From positions 62,001 to 126,000 of the forward strand of contig NKYR01000047.1 of assembly GCA_003184365.1 (NCBI GenBank): a DNA stretch of 64,000 nt. Reading direction: 5' to 3'. Positions 19,791-30,653 of this stretch are shown in pieces. A program made the position numbers and the translations under genes. Source of the stretch: Evernia prunastri (lineage: Eukaryota; Ascomycota; Lecanoromycetes; Lecanorales; Parmeliaceae). The notes beneath the pieces were generated by a model. That model was not told where the DNA came from. It searched no databases and saw only the letters and a program-made list of their open reading frames with translations. Position 1 is the first letter of the stretch. The number at the start of each line of letters is the position of its first letter.

Positions 19791-22631
19791 ATGGGCACTC
19801 GAGGACTCCGCATTGTCAAGTATAAAGGCCGGTATTGGGTCTTCTACAACCATTGGGACAGCTACCTTGACGGTATGGGGCAAGCGCTTGTAGACAGCAT
19901 TCCGGCCGATCCAGAGGAATACTAGAAGTGGCTGCAGGCTCAACGAAATCACTACGAAAGATGGGACTCTTTGCTTCACAAATTTCTTTGCATCAAGCCT
20001 GAGGACCTCGCCTCAATGCATGTAGATGCTTCGCCTGTCTGTGTCTGGAAAGCAGCATTCGATGAAAGACTGTACCAAATCCCTCCTACGTACAATCCAG
20101 GTTCTGGTGATTGGGACATTGAGTATACTTACACGATTGATCTCGACCTTGAGGTTTTCTCTATTGATCTCAGTGCTCATTACCAGCTTAGCCAAATACC
20201 TAGAGATGACCTTTGGATCGAGGGTTTATTCATCAACGGCAAAAAACGATTTGTTCTCCCACAGTGTGTTCCTAAGGAGTCAATTGGCAATCTGACCGTT
20301 AACACCAAGAATTTTCCGCTAACGCCATGGATTACTGGGAGACGTTGAAGACTGTCGTAGTGGAGCCGAAAGACGACTCTCCATCTACCGTAGCTAGTCT
20401 GCGATGGAGGCTATTCAACAATTTCTCAAAGAGTCAGCTTCAACATCTACGTGTCACTCTCCTTGGTTGGACAGAGCAGGATTTGCCATTCCGTGAAATC
20501 GCGTTCTTCATCCTCTGTATAGCTGCTGGAGGGAACAAGCTTGCTTTGGTGGATGAGCGCCGCATCATCGAGCCTCACACAAACGATACCTACGCAGCCT
20601 TGGTCACTGGGAAGAAGTTCAACGATGAACGGGAGCTCATCAGCTCGGTGGCCGCTGGATACCATCTCGAGGGTTTGCCTATTGGCTCAGCTCCTAATGA
20701 ATCGAGCTACTGGTTTCAAGGGGCACTGGTATGTCTCGTACCACGATTGAACCGCTGTTGTGTACTCGAGAGAGCAATCGCTGATGCAATCCGGTATGGG
20801 CGAATCCACTGCTGTCGTGAATCGTTCAATGCCGTTCTTGTGTCGATTGAGGCCGTCATTCTCATCAGATCATTTCCCGACGGTAGCGTTGAGCATACAG
20901 ATATACTTCCGTTGATCTCTATCGACCACTTGTCCAAAGATGCTCGGCAGATGTATGGAGAGCGTGTTGAGAAAGTTCTACCACAAGTATGTCAAGAAGC
21001 CACAGGAATCCAGGACAAGGGAGAACGATAGTTCTGATGCAACAGCGGATCAGGCTCCGGTGAATAGTGAAAATGTGAGTGCACAGCATGTCGGAAAAGA
21101 GGTCATAAGCACAGACAAAGCGAAGATGACAGCTACACGCCCAGAACCTGAAGACAAAGAATCGATTGCAGAGGATCCTCATGATAAGTCTGACACGATT
21201 GGAAGCCATGAAGTGGGAGACGTTGGATCGATCCCTCAAGACCAGGAGAAAGTGAATGTCACATTGCAGGGCCAAACCGATTCCAAGTCCGAGGTTGGGT
21301 CGGAAGCTGAAAACAGGGATATAGAACGTCAGCGTGCGGAAGTTGAGCTGCCACATGAGGCTCAGAACTTCGAAGGTGGTGAGAAAAGCTCGGAGGAGAG
21401 GAAAGCTGCTTCGGAAGAGGAAGAAGCAACAAGACCATGGACAACAAGAGATACCTTCAACTCATTGGTCCAATTCTTCGAAGCTACAGCGATGGAAAAC
21501 CTGAAACCGACGAAGTCTGGAGAACACATATTTCCAGTTGAGATCTGGGAGCACATACTTGGTTATGTCTCCGACGTGGAGACCTTCAATGCGTGTACTA
21601 AGGTCTCTAGAATACTTCGAAGTGTATGCAATCAACGTCCTCTAGTAATGGATGACCTCGTCCTCCTCAGACCTCGATTCAGAAATTCGATCAGCGACGA
21701 CCAAGGAATAAATACCATGGGCCAACATGCAAAGGCAGATTTTCAAGCTCTACAGCTCTCATCCGGTCAGCAGATGGACGTAAATATCTGCTCTGGGCAG
21801 GCTCAGAACAACGGTACAGCATGTAGGATCGTGGTAGGTTCAGAGAAGAACAGGAAGAGCTTCTGTAAAGATTGTCCTATCTCGCTCCAAGGATTCGAAA
21901 TCCCTGCTTCGTGGGATCAGAACACCCGACAATTAGAAAATGTTCGGGCAACGCACACCGAACTTGAACCTGAGGATAAGGAGAGTTCGTGGAATATAGC
22001 CTTCGCGAACTGTCCCATCACCGCTGAAAGCCCGTCCCGTCGTCTTGGCTATTTCTGGAAGGGGCTTTTCTCATCCATTGCAGATTCCTACATAAAGTCC
22101 AGCAGCAACGTCTACTATCCAAAGAGCACACTCGAGGACACCTCAGACAAAGACTGGAAGATACCGCCGAATACGATTCAGTGCCTTGCCAGTCAGGCAC
22201 CTTACTCCTACGGACCCTCGGAAGAAAGTTTCCACTATCTCTTCCTGCGCTTGAAGAGGGGCTGTAAATTTTGGGACACTTTGTGGGACGACATTATCCG
22301 TGAAGCTAAAGATTATCTGGCGTCACCCGATCGAACCTGGGTAAAGGTAGTAGACGGACAAGTGGTAGGTGCACATGATCCATACGTGCTTCTAATCGTT
22401 GGACTCGAGGTGAGGCTCTTCCAATGGGAGCAAGGATTCGATGGCTCGGTCGAAGGGCCAGCGAGGAAGCTCAAATCCCCCTCTGGTTCGTTGAAAGAGA
22501 TGTTCCCCGACAAGCTCTTTGTGATTACTGAGAGGGAAGATCGGAAGGTTATCGAAATCAAGGTCCGAATTACAATTTTACAGATTGAGTCGGTACTGAT
22601 TCATATCCCTGCCACTAAATTACATTTCTAA
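19791..22631 (+). pseudogene. F-box protein with Ser/Glu-rich linker, early stop and frameshift
   Basis: The start MGTRGLRIVKYKGRYWVFYN at 19791 is the typical opening of a large ascomycete family, but TAG at 19923-19925 interrupts it after DPEEY; the frame then resumes as KWLQAQRNHYERWD. A second break near 20311-20316 is needed to pass from NLTVNTKN to SANAMDYWETLK. After that a plausible 67-bp intron (20987-21053, GTATGT donor, CAG acceptor) joins HLSKDARQMYGE to a long acidic linker rich in Glu, Ser and Asp. The F-box follows near 21530: FPVEIWEHILGYVSDVETF, then NACTKVSRILRSVCN. The C-terminal third (for example SFHYLFLRLKRGCKFWDTLW) is open to 22631. F-box proteins usually present substrates to SCF ubiquitin ligases. 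A shorter product starting after the breaks is possible. Confidence 0.7.
19923..19925 (+). other. In-frame TAG in F-box gene N-terminus
   Basis: Falls between EEY and KWLQAQ, where relatives typically have Gln, so CAG to TAG is the simplest explanation. Confidence 0.7.
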
Positions 22632-22816
22632 GGGGTGTAATCCAGTAACAACCTAATGCCAAGGCACTCTACCAATACGCCATAGGCCAAAATGCCTGGG
22701 GCATTGCGCTTCAGGCATGACATTGTCAGGCGCTAGCCTGCCACCACCTAAGCTTATAGGAGCCTGAATCCCTTACAAATTTTTTTTTTTCGTGTTTGGT
22801 GGAGATATGGCGAAAC

Positions 22817-23971
22817 TTACCCAGTCCAACCGGAAGTCTTCGAGCGCTCGAGCGCAGCCTTGGTCGCTTCGTCAATGTCCTCCTCTGGCAGGCCGAGCAA
22901 GCGATTAAGCGTGCCCTTGCTGTGCTCGAAGTCGCCACAGCCGTCGGGGTAGAAGACCCGGGTGTACATCATCTTGGCGAACCCAATGCGCTTGCCTTGC
23001 TGTATCTCCCTGATACCGCTGGCGTACCGCTCCCGAGCCGGCTCCTTCGTGATGGTCCAGTCGTCTTCCGTGGTACCCGTCACGCGGAGAGCGGACGCCA
23101 GCATTTCTTTCTGGCTGACGGTGAAGGAGCTGACGTAGACCACCTTGTTCTTCAAGTTCTCGAGGCAGACTTCTGGGTTCGAGCCTTCGGGCTTGATGGG
23201 CAGACTGAGAAGAGCGGCCATAGAACGACCAACCTGGCAGGAGTCACTCGTTTTGTCAAAAGGATGTATGCTGATTGTAGGCGTACCTGTGGCCACGTTG
23301 AGGTTGAAATCTTGACCTCACCCTCGTCGAAGAGAGTGGCGGTGCGGTTGGCAAAGTCGATGCCAAAGGCCGCAGGAATGGCCAGACTCCACTCGTACCA
23401 AAATCCGGTAGACACAGCGATGAAGCTACTTTTACCTACCTCTGCAATGGCCTTGCGAGTGGCCACTGCGAGCCCGATCAATCTGTAGTCAGCGAGTGCC
23501 TCGTACGGTGTATATACAATGAAGGCTGGCTCACCCTTTGGCTGGAAAATAAACACATCTTGGACCATCGCCTCGTTCGCGGTGTCTGGGGACCATTCGT
23601 TCGGCAAGATCCACGCCACGCCTGCCTCACCGGCGGCGTTTATGAGCTGAATTTGGGTCTCCTTTGGAGTGTGACCACCCAGAGTGATGACCAGCGCATC
23701 TTGATCTCTGAGTGCCTCAACGAGTGTCTCCGGCTTGTCGTAATAGACCTTTTTCGAAATCACGCCCTCTGGCAACTTGTTCTGGCTGTCGGTGCGCGTA
23801 ATTGCCGTAATGGTGTGCTTGCCGGTTGTGAGCAGGGCTTCGGTCATGAAGCTGCCGCTGTTGCCACCAGCCTATGTTCGTCAGTGGATGAGATGCACGC
23901 GAAGCGGTGGTTAACGGGATGTCACGCACGCCAACGATGGCAACCTTAGCGATGCGGTTTGAGGTTGCCAT
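22817..23971 (-). CDS. NmrA-like/isoflavone reductase-type oxidoreductase
   Basis: Atypical SDR of the NmrA/isoflavone-reductase group, which binds NADPH and either reduces small aromatics or acts as a redox sensor. Three exons, 23971-23930, 23871-23287 and 23233-22817, splice in phase 0 to 347 aa. The first intron sits inside the glycine motif: VAIVG then AGGNSGSFM, giving GAGGNSG once spliced. Other motifs are TAITRTDSQNKLP (NADP-contacting Arg), ALVITLGGH, WILPNEWSPD and the conserved FWYEWSLAIPAAFGID. At the 3' end the stop codon overlaps a GTAAGT, so a further tiny exon adding two residues is possible. It lies between two broken genes but shows no lesion itself. Substrate unknown. Confidence 0.85.
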
Positions 23972-25936
23972 GGGGGAGAGAAGATTGGTTCAAGTTACGG
24001 TTATGTGGTTTGAAGATAGACGGCGAAACAAGACCTCGTGCCTTGCGTGGTTGGCGTCGGTATAGTTAAGGAAACACTTACACCTTAGTACCGTGGGTAA
24101 GGTATTGCTCTGTTTGGAAATACTTGAGGTACCTTACCTAAAGTATATGCTGGTGTTGCAGTCGTAGTCGGATTCAAGGACGGCGTTAAAATGTATGACG
24201 TATCGAATGGCTCGGTTACAGGGACCACCTTCAAAAGTTGGTTCGGGATGATTCAGACGGTCCTTTTTGGATGCTGCCTCATCCTTGACATGACCGACAT
24301 TAAGAACAACTTCATCTTTGCATCTCCACGTAGGTTTGGCACATCTACAGCGGCCCCTTTGGACCCTACGGCCTGAAATAGACATAGACCATCCCAAAAA
24401 TCGACGTGAAGGGCCAGATTGCATGGAGTCAAGTCCACCTGTTCCAGGGTTCCATTTTGTGTTCAGCTCTAGGACGCGAGACTCCCGTTGTCTTGTCTAC
24501 TTCAAAACAGCTTCTTCAACCTGGCATTGATGGTGGCCACAGAGTACACGTAATTGGTTTAAAGACTGCTAGGTACGATTGCCAGGCTGACCCTGGGTAT
24601 AGTGCGTGGGTTACTAGGTCGAGCTAAACCCCTTCATTTGTTCCTGATTGGGAAATGAAACAATGAATACTCTGCCAGAGTGATGTGAACATCAAGAGAA
24701 AAGCACAAGAGGAAAGGCTAGATGGAAACCAACTCGAGTGACATGGCATGAGTAGGTCGACCCAATGAGAGTCTGGGGCTTGGATCTCACTCGTCGATTT
24801 ATGAGCTTACCGATCCCGTGGGTGGGAAACCCATTTCCCTGTCGCCGAATTGGGACGGCGGCAGCCCTTGTAACATAACCTTGAGCTGATATGGTGCTAG
24901 CCATGCTTGGCCTTTTGTCCTCCTCGAGGCAAGCCGGTGGACGCACGGCAGGGATGCAGCGCACTCGTGGAAGCACCTAACGGTCATGGCAGCGGACCTG
25001 TTCCCCAGAAGTTGGAGTTCGCTTCGACCAATGCCAGCTCATAGTGGAGCTGCTGAGCAAACAGATCGGTACGGCAGATCGACATGCCATTCTCTTCAAG
25101 GTACCCGGCCAGACCGAGACGGAATACTGTTTCGGATTTTTGCTCACATCGGCCTATGTATAAAAGCCGTGGGCCATTGGCGCACCAGCCGAGCGCAATG
25201 GCAGTTTACAAACAGTACTCGGGTGTGGTCTGAATGCCCATACACAACCCTTTGTTACTTCTGGTCATACGTCCACTAAGACGACATACTTATGTATCCG
25301 ACAGTCAAAGTGCTGCTGAAATGCCGGAGAGATTTGCATAAATTCGAAGAACACGGCACAAAATTGGAGGATATAGACGCTGATACTTTGTGTGCAGGTA
25401 AGAACGCGCCTGATGAGGGGTTCCCACTGTTTTTTCTTAGCGCCTGGAATCGCAAAGTGAATCTTACGGTAGAGTGTTGACCGGTAGTTGAGCCTCGCAG
25501 CACTCAGTAGTTGCTTTTCGTTGGCGGCACTGGTGCCTACACTCCTTAGGTGCTGCTGCCCGGGGCCCCAATCATTGCCTTAGGTTCGCTCTGCTACGGC
25601 GATTCGATTAGGCTGCTTGGCATGGTCCGGCCCTTTTACGCCAATGGGTACTCTAATACCGTCCATACTTGCGTCTTCTTCAACGTTTCATTCATTCCCT
25701 TCCTTTCCCTGCCTTGCTCTCCGTTATCTGGCCGTCGCTCAAAGTCCATCCACAAACTAGAACATGTTGACAGCTGCGGCGGTATATTCTACTCTACAGT
25801 AAGGTTCCCCACTACTATTCTGCGGAGAATCCAACTGTGGTTGAAGATGATAATGTTGGTACCGGCGAGGCTTACCCTTTCACCAGAGCCACAAACGGAG
25901 AGTCCGCTGAACCTGAGATCAAAGCCATACAAGATG
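23972..25936. other. Large intergenic region, no convincing gene
   Basis: About 2 kb. Several open stretches of 60-100 codons exist on both strands (for example 24692-24976 minus and 25276-25503 minus), but none has a recognisable motif or consistent splice pattern. A GGTACCTTACCTAAAG motif near 24128 resembles the TTACC repeats at 12.5-12.7 kb. Confidence 0.45.
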
Positions 25937-27056
25937 TTAATCCACCAGGCCCGAAAGCCATTGGTGTTGCAGAAGCTCTTGGGGTTCCGGTCGATCTCTC
26001 GGGTCAAGCTTCATAATTTTATCGAGGAAACTCACGGTCTCTTTACTCAGGTTAGTAGCAAGTGTATTTCTGTACCTCCTTCTACCTCCTCTTTGAGTAA
26101 CAAGCCCCTCGATTCCATTAAGATCTCCAACTGTGATATTATCCGAAAGCTCCACGTATTTGTTAGGGAAAGGTCCAAAATAAGCACATTGGAGCATAAG
26201 GATCATAACGTGATATATCTCGTCCTTCTCATCCACCTCAGGTGGACTGAACATTCTTGCTCCCGTCAGTCCCCACGTTATCTACGCAGAAAAGCAGGAG
26301 ACTTGTCTTATGTTTTCACCAATGGTTGTGGTTGCCACCTACCAGCGTACCAAGAGCCCATAGATCGACCTTTGTCGTCCAAGGCAGTCCGAGCAACCCT
26401 TCTGGTGCGCGATAGAGAGGGTGAGTAAATGGATGTTTTTTAGTCGGCTCTATTTTGACAGAATCACCTAAATCTATTAGTTTGATCCTGCTGAATGTAC
26501 CCTTCTGATCGAAATCGACGACAATGTTGTCGGATTTGATGTCTGGAGGTCGGTTTTAGTAAACACTTGGAGACTGAGAACTCATGGAGAGGTTCAGCTT
26601 CATAGCATACCTGTATGTGCCACGTTCTTCTCATGCATTGTCGCCAGTCCCTTTAGCACGACCCGGGTTACCCTTTTGACCTCGTCTTCCTCAAGCTTCC
26701 GCTGAGGCCGCGTGTACAACACATTATGGAGGTTGTCGGCAAGATATTCATATACTATGATATTCTGATCTGGGATGATATTGACTAATTGTCGAAAGGA
26801 GCCGTGGCCACGAAGGTATCCATCAAGGGCATTAACTTCAGCATCGAAAGACTGGTTGTCACGAGTTTCTTTGAGAATTACGCGCTGTTGATCATTGCTA
26901 TCGCAGATCTCAAATCATTGGGGCTGCCCCTAGCCGAGCTTCATACCTCTGTCCAAGCCAGACATTTGGACAATCATTTCTGATCAGCCGAAGGGCTGTG
27001 TAAGAAGCTTTTCTCCAAATGCCACGAAGAACGAGATTGGGCTGCAAAAAAGGCAT
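25937..27056 (-). pseudogene. Protein kinase-like gene with one frameshift
   Basis: Eukaryotic protein kinase fold. From the ATG at 27056 (MPFLQPNLVLRGIWRKASYT) the frame runs through WLGQRYEARLG, then must shift by one base near 26908-26918 to continue as EICDSNDQQRVILKETRD, which contains the candidate VAIK-type Lys. Then come YEYLADNLHNVL, the catalytic loop HTDIKSDNIV (HRD changed to HTD), the metal-binding LIDLGD (DLG for DFG), YRAPEGLLGLPWTTKVDLWA, and the C-lobe ending MKLDPRDRPEPQELLQHQW. Introns at 26543-26610 and 26282-26342 splice in phase. Downstream of the shift the gene is fully open. Catalytic residues Asp, Lys and Asn are present, so it was probably once an active kinase. Either a recent pseudogene or one sequencing indel. 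Confidence 0.72.
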
Positions 27057-27941
27057 GGTAGCTACGCTTCAGGAGATTGTTGAAGGAGTTGAAAGATGAA
27101 GGAAATTCTATACATCTGATACTGACAGTCAGGAACTGTTGTCTGATATGGGAGGCTGCTCTCTTAGCTAGGGCGGCCGGGGGGCAGACTAACCGGATAC
27201 GATTTGCTACCTGGACACATACTAAGTTACGCGGCTAGACGAAAACAGTGCTAGTGCGGCGCCTCTTTCCAAAACTATTGGCGGGTCATCTCTCCCTTCG
27301 TTTCTTTCAGCTTCACTTCATTCGAGAAGGCACGGCGACTCTCTAGCCTACATTCGAGCTGGATCCAGATACTTCGACCGTTAACCTCCAGACTGTCAGG
27401 CGTCGCTTTGACAGACCACTGCGGGATCAACACACTCTACGAATGGCGGCCTTACAGGTTCTTGGTTGGATATTCTGATATCACGGCACGATAACATCGC
27501 ACATCTAAATCAGTCTTGACTCTTACCGTTAGTCTTAGTCTCACATGGGCGTCAGCTTTTAGCTCGCACATTCCTATCCAGATTCCAGACCGCTGACCCT
27601 AGATCTTGCGCAGCGTACGGAGTAAAGGCTCACATCATCCCGCTTTAGGACTAATTAAGCGAGTATATGATGGTTTCTCCGCACATAGCTTCCAGCTTCT
27701 AAATGCGTCAACTTGCCAGTCGAGCCAGTGACCAATTGAAGCTCCATCCGTGTTGGTGCCTGTGGGATATCTGGAAAGAAGCTATCGAATCCGGGCCTCA
27801 AAAAGGTGCTAAATGCTAGACCATAGACCTCGGTTCAGAGGTTGTGAACCTATTAAATGACTTCATCACCTACATGTCTTTCGCGAAGTATATATCACTT
27901 GCTGTCTCACCATTCTCGCCACAAGTTTCGAAGGCATCACA
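27057..27941. other. Intergenic region, no gene seen
   Basis: About 880 bases between the kinase-like gene and the secreted protein gene; it is the region between two divergently oriented genes. No conserved coding signal. Confidence 0.4.
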
Positions 27942-28917
27942 ATGCATCTCTCCTCCGTTACCATTCTTTACGTAGCGCAGCTTACTGCCGCGGCTACCAC
28001 CACCCTCTCAGTCTGCAACAGAGACAACTGTCTCCGTGCTGTCGTTGCCAGCTCCTTCCCTACCCGATCTGGCGCTGCTGACTGCTCGTCTTTCTTTCAA
28101 GACACCGTGACGCCTGTGACGGCGACAGTGTACATATAACCATATCAGACCAACAACGGCATGCTGACCTAGATTCTATAGCACCATCACCAAGTCATCC
28201 ATTGCCACTGTAACAAGCACATTGACTGTTCCCTCGGTGGCCCCAAAAGAGAAACGCGACGCTGCTCCCGAGCTAGCCCTCGACATCGTACCACGCCAAG
28301 TAACGGCCACCCCGACGTCCATTCCAGCTTATGCATCAGCGTGTTCTGGAGCAGTCCGCTACTCCAGCGCCTGTTCCTGCATAGGCGCCACCCACACCAC
28401 CACGACCGTCAAGGCTTCCACCACGACCACCACCGTCGCGAAGACTTCCACCGTCACCGAGTGCGCGAACCCATTGCCCACCTTCGTCCTCCAGCTCGAG
28501 AACTCCGGCATCGTCCTGAACGGCGTCGCCATCGACGGCACCTACGCCCAGCTCGACAACGGAGACGGCCCCATCATCGGCTTCAACGGCTCTCCCCACT
28601 CGCAAGCCGTCATTCTGTCCCTCAACGCGGCGGGCAACCTGGTCATCGATCAGAACGGGCTCATCGGGGCTTCGGATTACGGACAGTCGATGGAGCTTTT
28701 GCACTTCGGCGACATTGCCGATGTTTACGCCACGGAGAATCCGGCGGTTTGCTCGGTGTCGGGTGGAAAGCTGACGTGCAGCACCGGGGCACCGAAGACC
28801 TTCTTGCTCTGTCCTGGCTATGCTGTCACCAACGACTTGTTCATTGCGGTCAGTTTGGAGCCTGCGCCATGTGTCTTGCCGACTCTGAAAGTCGTGCCTG
28901 TCTGTGTGGTTCCCTAG
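27942..28917 (+). CDS. Secreted protein with Thr-rich linker and Kex2-like site
   Basis: Two exons, 27942-28129 and 28182-28917, splice in phase across a 52-bp intron to 307 aa. The N-terminus MHLSSVTILYVAQLTAAATT is a likely signal peptide. A KEKR site near residue 90 would suit Kex2 processing. Next come two Cys-containing motifs (ACSGAVRYSSACSCIGATHT) and a run of Thr/Ser/Val (KASTTTTTVAKTSTVTECA) that is probably O-glycosylated. The C-terminal domain, from about residue 170, is folded-looking (NSGIVLNGVAIDGTYAQL, PIIGFNGSPHSQAVIL) with several Cys near the end. This layout is common among ascomycete cell-wall or effector-like proteins. No enzymatic motif seen. Function unknown. Confidence 0.75.
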
Positions 28918-29725
28918 CGCTCGATGCCGACGTAGATTTACATGTAGGAAGTCGATGCTTTGAGCGACGTCAGAAACGCACAAACAAGTTCGAGTAGCAG
29001 TACATCATCATTGCCAGGATTTGATAAGAGTTGATACATAGCAAACTACCTCGCATTCAGCAACCGAAGGGACCGCGTTCTGCCATCTCTGTATCAGTCT
29101 ATTCAAATGGCAACTTTCAATGTACAAACTCTAACCACACAGTCACAGCCCATTCAAACCTGAGCTCCTCAACTTGTGAAAATGTAGTCCAATTGCGTAC
29201 GAGCAACCATCTGAATCCGTCCCTTGACTACCCATGCACTGCCAATTGCCCACCAACAGCGCTTCAACAAGTCTATTCGCTGACAAACGAAGCCCTGACT
29301 CTAGACACACCTAGATAAAGACCAGCTAGATGCAAGAGCGAAGAAGCGAAGATAGATGACCACCACCCCCGATTTCAAATATTGATTCCGCATACGCCTG
29401 GCTGATTAGGATATAAACGTAGATCTCCCCCCCTCATCCAGCCGTGAGCGGACGCCAATAGCCTTGTGAACCAACACTCTTTCGGATCTGTGAGATAGCG
29501 GTAGCGGGCTAACATCGTCGTGACAGGTCAGTCACTCCTAGAGTGCAGAGGATTTAGCTCCAGCTCCCGTTCGTCCATGACTGCGAATGGGGAACAGTAT
29601 ACCTAAGTTTTCAACAGCGAGCGTCAAAGACAACCACCTGGATGAATGACCAAAGCTCTATCCTCTTATCATCATGTGGCCATTCCTGCAGTGTCTCCAG
29701 TATCAGCCGTGCCTTCTCCCCCCCT
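28918..29725. other. Intergenic region, no gene seen
   Basis: About 800 bases between the converging ends of the secreted protein gene and RPC9. A short plus-strand open stretch at 29031-29318 has no recognisable motif. Confidence 0.45.
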
Positions 29726-30344
29726 TCACGAAGCCCCATCCTCCTCTTCCTCCATCTCATCCGCATGCGCACCATCTCCATTCACCCCATCTCCATGCAC
29801 ACCGTCTCCATGCACACCGTATCCATTCACACCATCTCCATTCGCCCCCTCCCCCTCCCCATCAACCCCATCCACCTTCTTCCCCCCCAACACATCCGCC
29901 ACAACGCCCAAAACCTCCTCCTGCTTCTCCGCCGTCAAGCGCAGGTCGCACTCCTCCACCATGCAATCCAGCACGCCCACGCTGTCCGGCCGCAGGTTCG
30001 CAATCATCAGCACCTCGCTCTTCGTCAGGTTGTACGGCCGCAGCGCGGCGACCAGGGCGCGGAGGGCCGCGGCGCTGTAGGGGGGATTTTCGTAGCGGGG
30101 GATGCTGGAGCGGGAGGTCGGGGGCGGGGAGAGGTAGTCTGTTAGCTGTTGAGAGGTGTAAGCATGATTTGGATTGGAAAGAGGGTGAGGGAGGGGGGAA
30201 GGGGGGAGGGGTTACTTCTTTGAGCACCGTGTCGACGTTTGTCTGTTTTCGGGCAGTGGTACGGGGCTTCGCGCGGTTCGCGGCGAGGTGGGCAAAGACT
30301 TCGTAGTTGGAGAGGACGGCGGATTGGGATTCGAGTATCTTCAT
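29726..30344 (-). CDS. RPC17: DNA-directed RNA polymerase III subunit RPC9 (Rpb4/CRCP family)
   Basis: Pol III stalk subunit that pairs with the Rpc25 homologue. Two exons, 30344-30216 and 30145-29726, splice in phase 0 across a 70-bp intron to 182 aa. The N-terminus MKILESQSAVLSNYEVFAHL and the HRDC-like C-terminal part (YNLTKSEVLMIANLRP, DCMVEECDLRLTAEKQEEVL) match RPC9/Rpc17. After residue about 145 the chain departs from the family: a tail of hexapeptides of GDGVNG/GDGVHG type followed by acidic EMEEEEDGAS. The tail is encoded by an 18-bp minisatellite. The name follows the yeast symbol; assignment is by motif only. Confidence 0.8.
29768..29848. repeat. 18-bp minisatellite within RPC9 coding sequence
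   Basis: Four to five imperfect copies of an 18-bp unit of the form CACACCGTCTCCATGCAC on the plus strand. It encodes the glycine-aspartate-valine hexapeptide repeats in the RPC9 tail. Confidence 0.8.
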
Positions 30345-30653
30345 TGGGAGTTGGTGGTGGTGGTGGTGTTGGTAAGGCAGGAGCGATGACTGATACGTTC
30401 GTAGAAAATTTTGTAACAATGTGAAGCGTTTAAGCCTTTGGGGATCGGGCGAGGGCCGCCTTACCGCCTCGGGAAGGAAGTCACGCGACAGAGACTGACC
30501 CAGGGTGAATTTAATTACTGCGCCCGGCCCCGGGGGATGAGCTCGCTGCCTGGAACCAACCCCAGGAGCCATTCTGAGACGTCACATTCGATTTACATGT
30601 TATTTATTATTGACATGGTTGGCCGTTAAATTTTACATTTCTCCGGTATCCTT

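Noticed and set aside
28336..28997. Two long open stretches overlapping the secreted protein gene
   Set aside because: Low-complexity His/Arg-rich translations of a GC-rich coding region; the correct frame has a signal peptide, Kex2-like site and Cys pattern.
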